A stretch of DNA of 16,561 nt from UBA6772 sp963933205 (GTDB taxonomy: Bacteria; Bacteroidota; Bacteroidia; Flavobacteriales; UBA7430): assembly GCA_963933205.1 (NCBI GenBank), contig CAWVTK010000030.1:1-16561 (forward strand), given 5' to 3'. Positions 13,201 to 16,561 of this stretch are shown piece by piece. Positions within the stretch are counted from its first letter, which is position 1; every line of letters begins with the position of its first letter. Under the pieces are notes generated by a model. That model was given only the letters and a program-made list of their open reading frames with translations, ran no database searches and was not told the DNA's origin. The position numbers were made by a program, and so were the translations under genes.

Positions 13201-14658
13201 CTATTTGACAATAACTATACCAGAGCTCGTGTTTATTCCATTACCCCTTAGTTGAATTGTATAGTATCCTTGCTTTAAATAATCTAAGTTTACTTTTAAT
13301 TCGGATGCATTCGCCTGAGCGAAAAAATCTGTGCGATAATACAACTTTCCTAAGACATCGTAAACAGATATTTGATAATTTCCACTTTCAATAAGGTTGA
13401 AATCAATATGAAACATACCCTCAGTTGGGTTCGGGAAAAAGGTCATTTCTGGTACACTATTCCTTTTGTACTGAAAAGCAGCCTGTAAATTGAGTCTGCC
13501 AGAACCTAAATTGTATTCACTGTTAAGAGCGTCTGTTGTTTTTAACAGTCTGTTTTTAATTATACGAACCGATTCGTTGGGGTAATAAGACCTTAACAAA
13601 ATAGCCGCGCTAGAAACTACGGCAGCTGCCACAGAGGTTCCACTTGTATAGGTATAATCGTTTTGAACATAGGTAGTAAAAATAGCCGTTCCAGGAGCAG
13701 CCATTTGGTAATGCGATCCGTAATTAGAAATGGCTGTTTTTTGATCGGCTTGGTCTACCGCACATACTCCAATTACATTGTTTAATGCCGCCGGATAAAT
13801 GGCTGTTGTAGCATTGGTGTTTCCTGCAGATGCAACCACCAATACGTCCATAGAATCGGTTACATAGGTAATTATATCGGCCTCTACCTGGCTAAATTCT
13901 TCGCTTCCAAACGAACAGTTTATTACCTGAACCCCCATTTGAGCAGCATAGGCGATACCTAGATTTGTGTTGGAAACAATACCGGCCTCGTTGGTTATTT
14001 TTACAGGTAAATACCTGCATTTAAAAGCAGAAGAAGCTGTACCAATGTTGTTATTTGTACTCGCGGCTACAATACCACATATGGATGATCCATGTGCGTA
14101 AGAACCATCTATCATTGGATCCATATCATTAGATCCAAAATCCCAACCGTAAAAATTGTCTATGTACCCATCGGCATCGTCGTCAATTCCGTTAATGGGA
14201 TCTTTGTGGTTGTAAGCTAGGTTGTTTTGCAAATCCTCATGCAGGTAATCTACGCCAGAATCTACCACACCAACCACAAAAGTGCTGTCTCCCTGAGCAT
14301 ACTCCCAAACGGGTTTAACTTTAATTTTATCTAAATACCATTGCTGGCTAATTGCAGAGTCGGATGGGGTAAAATGCAATTGTTGTGCTCGTTCTCTTTC
14401 CCAATATAAAATGGCTCCAGATTGAACTAAACGTTCTAAAAGCTGTTCGTTGGAAGTTGTAACAGTTACAAAGGAGGAGAAAAAATCGTTTTTAGAAGAC
14501 TGCAGATGGTAAGTCTTCTCAATTGTAAAGTTCTTGTTGGAGCCTTCGAGTACACTAGAGTTTTCTGCGAGTTTTAGTGTATAGGTATGTAAACTTTGCC
14601 CATTTAAAAGCCCCATAACAAAGGTAGTACTAAGCAGAAGAAAGGCTCTAAGATGCAT
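13201..14658 (-). CDS. S8 family subtilisin-like protease with T9SS sorting domain
   Basis: This is a secreted serine protease. The 485 residues contain a signal peptide (1-20 or so, ending LLNGQ), a propeptide-like region (25-105), a peptidase S8 domain (about 108-395) and a type A T9SS sorting domain (about 405-485: FFPNP, SVYDVLGKLYY, LKQGYYTIQLRG, GIVIVK). The catalytic triad is complete: Asp133 in VVDSGVD, His189 in YAHGSSICG and Ser342 in SGTSVAA; Asn280 in ASAGN is the oxyanion residue. The insertion with NGIDDDADGYIDNFYGWDF is typical of bacteroidotal subtilases and looks calcium-binding. The start is one base past the TPR gene stop and the end is 16 bases before the DUF5606 start, so it belongs to the operon. 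A role in protein degradation outside the cell is expected, with substrate unknown. Confidence 0.92.
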   Translation of the reverse strand: MHLRAFLLLSTTFVMGLLNGQSLHTYTLKLAENSSVLEGSNKNFTIEKTYHLQSSKNDFFSSFVTVTTSNEQLLERLVQSGAILYWERERAQQLHFTPSDSAISQQWYLDKIKVKPVWEYAQGDSTFVVGVVDSGVDYLHEDLQNNLAYNHKDPINGIDDDADGYIDNFYGWDFGSNDMDPMIDGSYAHGSSICGIVAASTNNNIGTASSAFKCRYLPVKITNEAGIVSNTNLGIAYAAQMGVQVINCSFGSEEFSQVEADIITYVTDSMDVLVVASAGNTNATTAIYPAALNNVIGVCAVDQADQKTAISNYGSHYQMAAPGTAIFTTYVQNDYTYTSGTSVAAAVVSSAAILLRSYYPNESVRIIKNRLLKTTDALNSEYNLGSGRLNLQAAFQYKRNSVPEMTFFPNPTEGMFHIDFNLIESGNYQISVYDVLGKLYYRTDFFAQANASELKVNLDYLKQGYYTIQLRGNGINTSSGIVIVK

Positions 14659-14659
14659 T

Positions 14660-15157
14660 TTATTTTTGGAACTGGTTGATTAATTCCTCGTCGGAAAAAT
14701 ACAATAATTGAATCATTCCCTTGGCTTGTTCTACATATGGATGGGTAGGATAACGCTCTATAAACTCATCGTAGGTATTCTTAGCGGTTAGGCGTTGTTC
14801 CAGTGCTTCAAAACAATCGGCTTGCTGGAACAATGCTAAAGGTGCAAGTTTAGATTCTGGAAATCTTGTGTGAACTTTGTTGAAAAATTCAGCAGATTTT
14901 AAATACGATCCTAAACCTTTTAATACCTCGCCAGATTTGAAGAGAATTTCTGGATTGGATTCGGAATTAGGGTATGCATTTAAAAAACTACTGTAAGCCT
15001 GCAATACTTCCTTTGCTAAATCCTTAGTACTCGAAACATCTTCTACTTGCCTCAATTTAGCCTCGAGTTCCAAAACGCGGTCCAGGGCTTTTTTTTGTGG
15101 ATTTACACATGAAATACTGCAGCTAAGAATACAAAACAGTAAAAAAACAGCTCTCAT
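14660..15157 (-). CDS. TPR-containing lipoprotein
   Basis: The 165-residue protein has a lipoprotein signal ending SISC (Cys17), with no acidic run after the Cys, so it probably faces the periplasm. The rest is helical with tetratricopeptide repeats: SNPEILFKSGEVLKGLGSYLKSA-type and LALFQQADCFEALEQRLTAK-type units, each ending in a Pro-containing turn (RFPESK, RYPTHP). This arrangement resembles short BamD/YbgF-like TPR lipoproteins, but the length is shorter than BamD, which also has a separate bacteroidotal homologue. The ATG overlaps the def stop by 4 bp (15154-15157) and the stop is followed one base later by the subtilase start. Its partner is unknown; a scaffold or envelope role is only inferred. 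Confidence 0.82.
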   Translation of the reverse strand: MRAVFLLFCILSCSISCVNPQKKALDRVLELEAKLRQVEDVSSTKDLAKEVLQAYSSFLNAYPNSESNPEILFKSGEVLKGLGSYLKSAEFFNKVHTRFPESKLAPLALFQQADCFEALEQRLTAKNTYDEFIERYPTHPYVEQAKGMIQLLYFSDEELINQFQK

Positions 15158-15726
15158 CTTCTTCCCTTTTTTAATTTATAAAAACGCATTCTGTAGTCCG
15201 GATTAACTTTTCCGTTGATAATGTCGCTGAGTTTACGTTTAATAATTCTCTTTCGGAGTGGAGATAAATACTCTGTAAAAAGAACGCCTTCTACATGATC
15301 GAATTCATGTTGAATAACACGAGCCGCTAAACCCTCATAGGTTTCTGTGTGTTCTACAAAATCTTCATCACTGTATCGAATGGTAATTTTGGGTTTTCGC
15401 TCCACTTCTTCTCTTACCTCGGGTATGCTTAAACAACCCTCGTTAAAAAACCACTCTTCGCCTTCCTCCGAAATAATTTCAGGGTTGATAAAAGTCTTTT
15501 TAAAGCCCTCTAAATCCGGTTCGTCCTCACTAAAAGGAGAACAATCGATAACAAACAAACGTATAGACAAGCCAATTTGTGGAGCAGCCAAGCCAACACC
15601 ACGAGAAGCATACATGGTTTCGTACATGTTTGCTACTAGCTCTTTAAGCTTTGGGTACTCAGGACTTATTTCTTTTCCTACTTCCTTTAAAATTGGATCT
15701 CCGTAGGCAACAATAGGTAAAAACAT
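15154..15726 (-). CDS. def: Peptide deformylase
   Basis: Deformylase removes the formyl group from the N-terminal methionine of new proteins in the cytoplasm. All three family motifs are intact in the 190 residues: GVGLAAPQIG (43-52), EGCLSIP (96-102) with metal ligand Cys98, and QHEFDHVEG (139-147) with ligands His140 and His144 and catalytic Glu141. The basic C-terminal tail (RFYKLKKGRR) is usual in this phylum. The gene starts 3 bases after the ruvX stop and ends overlapping the TPR lipoprotein gene by 4 bp, so it is transcribed and likely translated together with them. An essential housekeeping gene with nothing odd in it. Confidence 0.97.
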   Translation of the reverse strand: MFLPIVAYGDPILKEVGKEISPEYPKLKELVANMYETMYASRGVGLAAPQIGLSIRLFVIDCSPFSEDEPDLEGFKKTFINPEIISEEGEEWFFNEGCLSIPEVREEVERKPKITIRYSDEDFVEHTETYEGLAARVIQHEFDHVEGVLFTEYLSPLRKRIIKRKLSDIINGKVNPDYRMRFYKLKKGRR

Positions 15727-15729
15727 AAT

Positions 15730-16152
15730 TTAAAACTTGAATTTTTGTTGTTCCATAAAAGATTGCAAAATAAGCGTAGCACTAACCTCATCTACCAAAG
15801 CTTTGTTTTGTCTGGCTTTCTTTTTCAGGCCACTATCAATCATGGTTTGAAAAGCCATTTTGGAGGTGAAACGCTCGTCAATTAAATGAATTTCCATTTC
15901 GGGAAATTGCTTTCTTAATTGCTTAGCGAAACCCTTTACATAAGGAGTGGCATCTGTGTTTTGGTCCTTTAAATTCTTTGGCATGCCCATCACTATCGCA
16001 TCAACAGATTCTTTAGAAATATATTCCTTTAAGAAATCTATGCAATCGTGTGCACGAACTGTACCTAGCCCTGAAGCTATAATTTGTAAGTCATCGGTTA
16101 CTGCAATGCCTACTCTTTTCGTACCGTAATCTAATGCCAATATTCTAGCCAT
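15730..16152 (-). CDS. ruvX: RuvX/YqgF putative pre-16S rRNA nuclease
   Basis: This is a small RNase H-like nuclease implicated in 16S rRNA 5'-end maturation, first annotated as a Holliday junction resolvase. Counting from the ATG at 16150-16152 it has 140 residues, close to the E. coli protein. Motifs are MARILALDYGTKRVGIAVTD with the first catalytic Asp, the switch strand AIVMGMPKNL, LIDERFTS with the Glu, and LVDEVSATLIL with the last Asp. An in-frame upstream start at 16227 would add 25 residues without family similarity and cover the promoter-like sequence. It is the first gene of the operon leading into def and the following genes. Confidence 0.95.
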   Translation of the reverse strand: MARILALDYGTKRVGIAVTDDLQIIASGLGTVRAHDCIDFLKEYISKESVDAIVMGMPKNLKDQNTDATPYVKGFAKQLRKQFPEMEIHLIDERFTSKMAFQTMIDSGLKKKARQNKALVDEVSATLILQSFMEQQKFKF

Positions 16153-16155
16153 ATT

Positions 16156-16177
16156 TTTGCAAATCTTTGCAAAGATA
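16156..16177 (-). promoter_or_regulatory. Promoter-like sequence with tandem TTTGCAAA before ruvX
   Basis: TATCTTTG (16170-16177, minus strand) matches TAnnTTTG. The palindrome TTTGCAAA occurs at 16166-16173 and again at 16156-16163, exactly 10 bp apart. No TTG lies at the exact -33 distance. A start about 12-18 bases before the ATG would give a short leader. Confidence 0.45.
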
Positions 16178-16185
16178 CATATTGT

Positions 16186-16204
16186 TGAGCTTTGTTTTAG
16201 CTCA
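16186..16204. repeat. Small inverted repeat upstream of ruvX
   Basis: TGAGCT and AGCTCA form a 6-bp stem around a 7-base loop in the 82-base gap between the Rlu-family gene end and ruvX. There is no T run on the minus strand after it, so termination of the upstream gene here is uncertain; it could be a binding site near the ruvX promoter. Confidence 0.35.
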
Positions 16205-16234
16205 GAAATTAAATTCGTGTAATCCAACTAAAAC

Positions 16235-16561
16235 TTAGGAGTTAAACTTATTCCAACGTCGTAATTCGCGTTCAAAAAGAGACGCATATTTTGTTGGAAT
16301 TGGAATTTCGAACGTTTTATAGTTTTGAGAAATAGGGTGTTTAAAGCCAATTTTACTTGAGCTTAAAAAGAGCCCTTTCCCTTTTAAAACATTAGAACTG
16401 TCGTGGAGGTAGTCGCCAATAATAGGATGGCCAGCATGTGCTAAATGTATGCGCAACTGATGAGTTCTTCCGGTAATTGGATTTAATTCGATAAGACTAA
16501 CCCAGTCGTAGGACAATGACTTTTCTACTCGCACGCTGTTGAAGTTGGTTACAGCAACTTG
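16235..16561 (-). CDS. RluA-family rRNA/tRNA pseudouridine synthase, truncated by window edge
   Basis: This is the C-terminal part of a pseudouridine synthase that isomerises uridines in rRNA or tRNA. The key match is NPITGRTHQLRIHLAHAGHP followed by IIGD, the conserved motif near the end of the RluA catalytic domain. A GTG at 16532-16534 is not the start: the frame stays open to the window edge, reading QVAVTNFNSV, as expected for the strand before this motif. The catalytic Asp (in an R-L-D motif) and any S4 domain lie outside. About 108 codons are visible. Which family member (RluA, RluC, RluD) cannot be said from this part. It precedes ruvX by 82 bases on the same strand. Confidence 0.9.
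   Translation of the reverse strand, partial: QVAVTNFNSVRVEKSLSYDWVSLIELNPITGRTHQLRIHLAHAGHPIIGDYLHDSSNVLKGKGLFLSSSKIGFKHPISQNYKTFEIPIPTKYASLFERELRRWNKFNS

Noticed and set aside
16532..16534. GTG as start of a small 99-residue RNA-modification protein
   Set aside because: The frame is open to the window end and the protein is clearly the C-terminal part of an RluA-family enzyme.

Overview
The window suggests a free-living member of the Bacteroidota, most likely Flavobacteriia or a close relative. The evidence is three proteins with C-terminal type A sorting domains of the type IX secretion system (T9SS), promoter elements of the TAnnTTTG type, few recognisable Shine-Dalgarno sites, DUF5606 and DUF4465 proteins, and modest GC content. 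Both edges cut through genes.

Layout. Positions 3-554 (+) hold the end of an AT-rich DUF2971-type gene, followed by about 375 bases of AT-rich DNA with no gene. Positions 932-8870 (-) hold the main system: a cobalamin riboswitch and a seven-gene vitamin B12 uptake operon. In transcription order the genes are btuB-like TonB-dependent receptor, DUF4465 protein with T9SS signal, a second T9SS-sorted protein of unknown function, BtuG-like beta-propeller surface lipoprotein, BtuF-like binding lipoprotein, BtuC-like permease and BtuD-like ATPase. The last five genes are joined by 4-8 bp overlaps except for a short gap after the DUF4465 gene. Diverging from it is a C40 (NlpC/P60) peptidase gene at 9092-9865 (+). 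Positions 9938-12477 (-) hold mazG and an M3-family oligoendopeptidase. Positions 12552-16152 (-) hold a compact operon ruvX - def - TPR lipoprotein - T9SS-sorted subtilase - DUF5606 protein, ending in a clear intrinsic terminator. The window ends inside an RluA-family pseudouridine synthase gene.

How it works together. No cobalamin synthesis gene is visible. The operon instead covers every step of B12 scavenging: capture at the cell surface, passage through the outer membrane, periplasmic handover and ATP-driven import. It is switched off by cobalamin through the leader RNA. The unusual part is the pair of T9SS-exported proteins placed between the receptor and the BtuG-like lipoprotein. They are candidate extracellular corrinoid-handling proteins and the best lead for undescribed biology here. 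The ruvX-def-DUF5606-mazG neighbourhood is ordinary housekeeping, interrupted by a secreted protease, a TPR lipoprotein and pepF.
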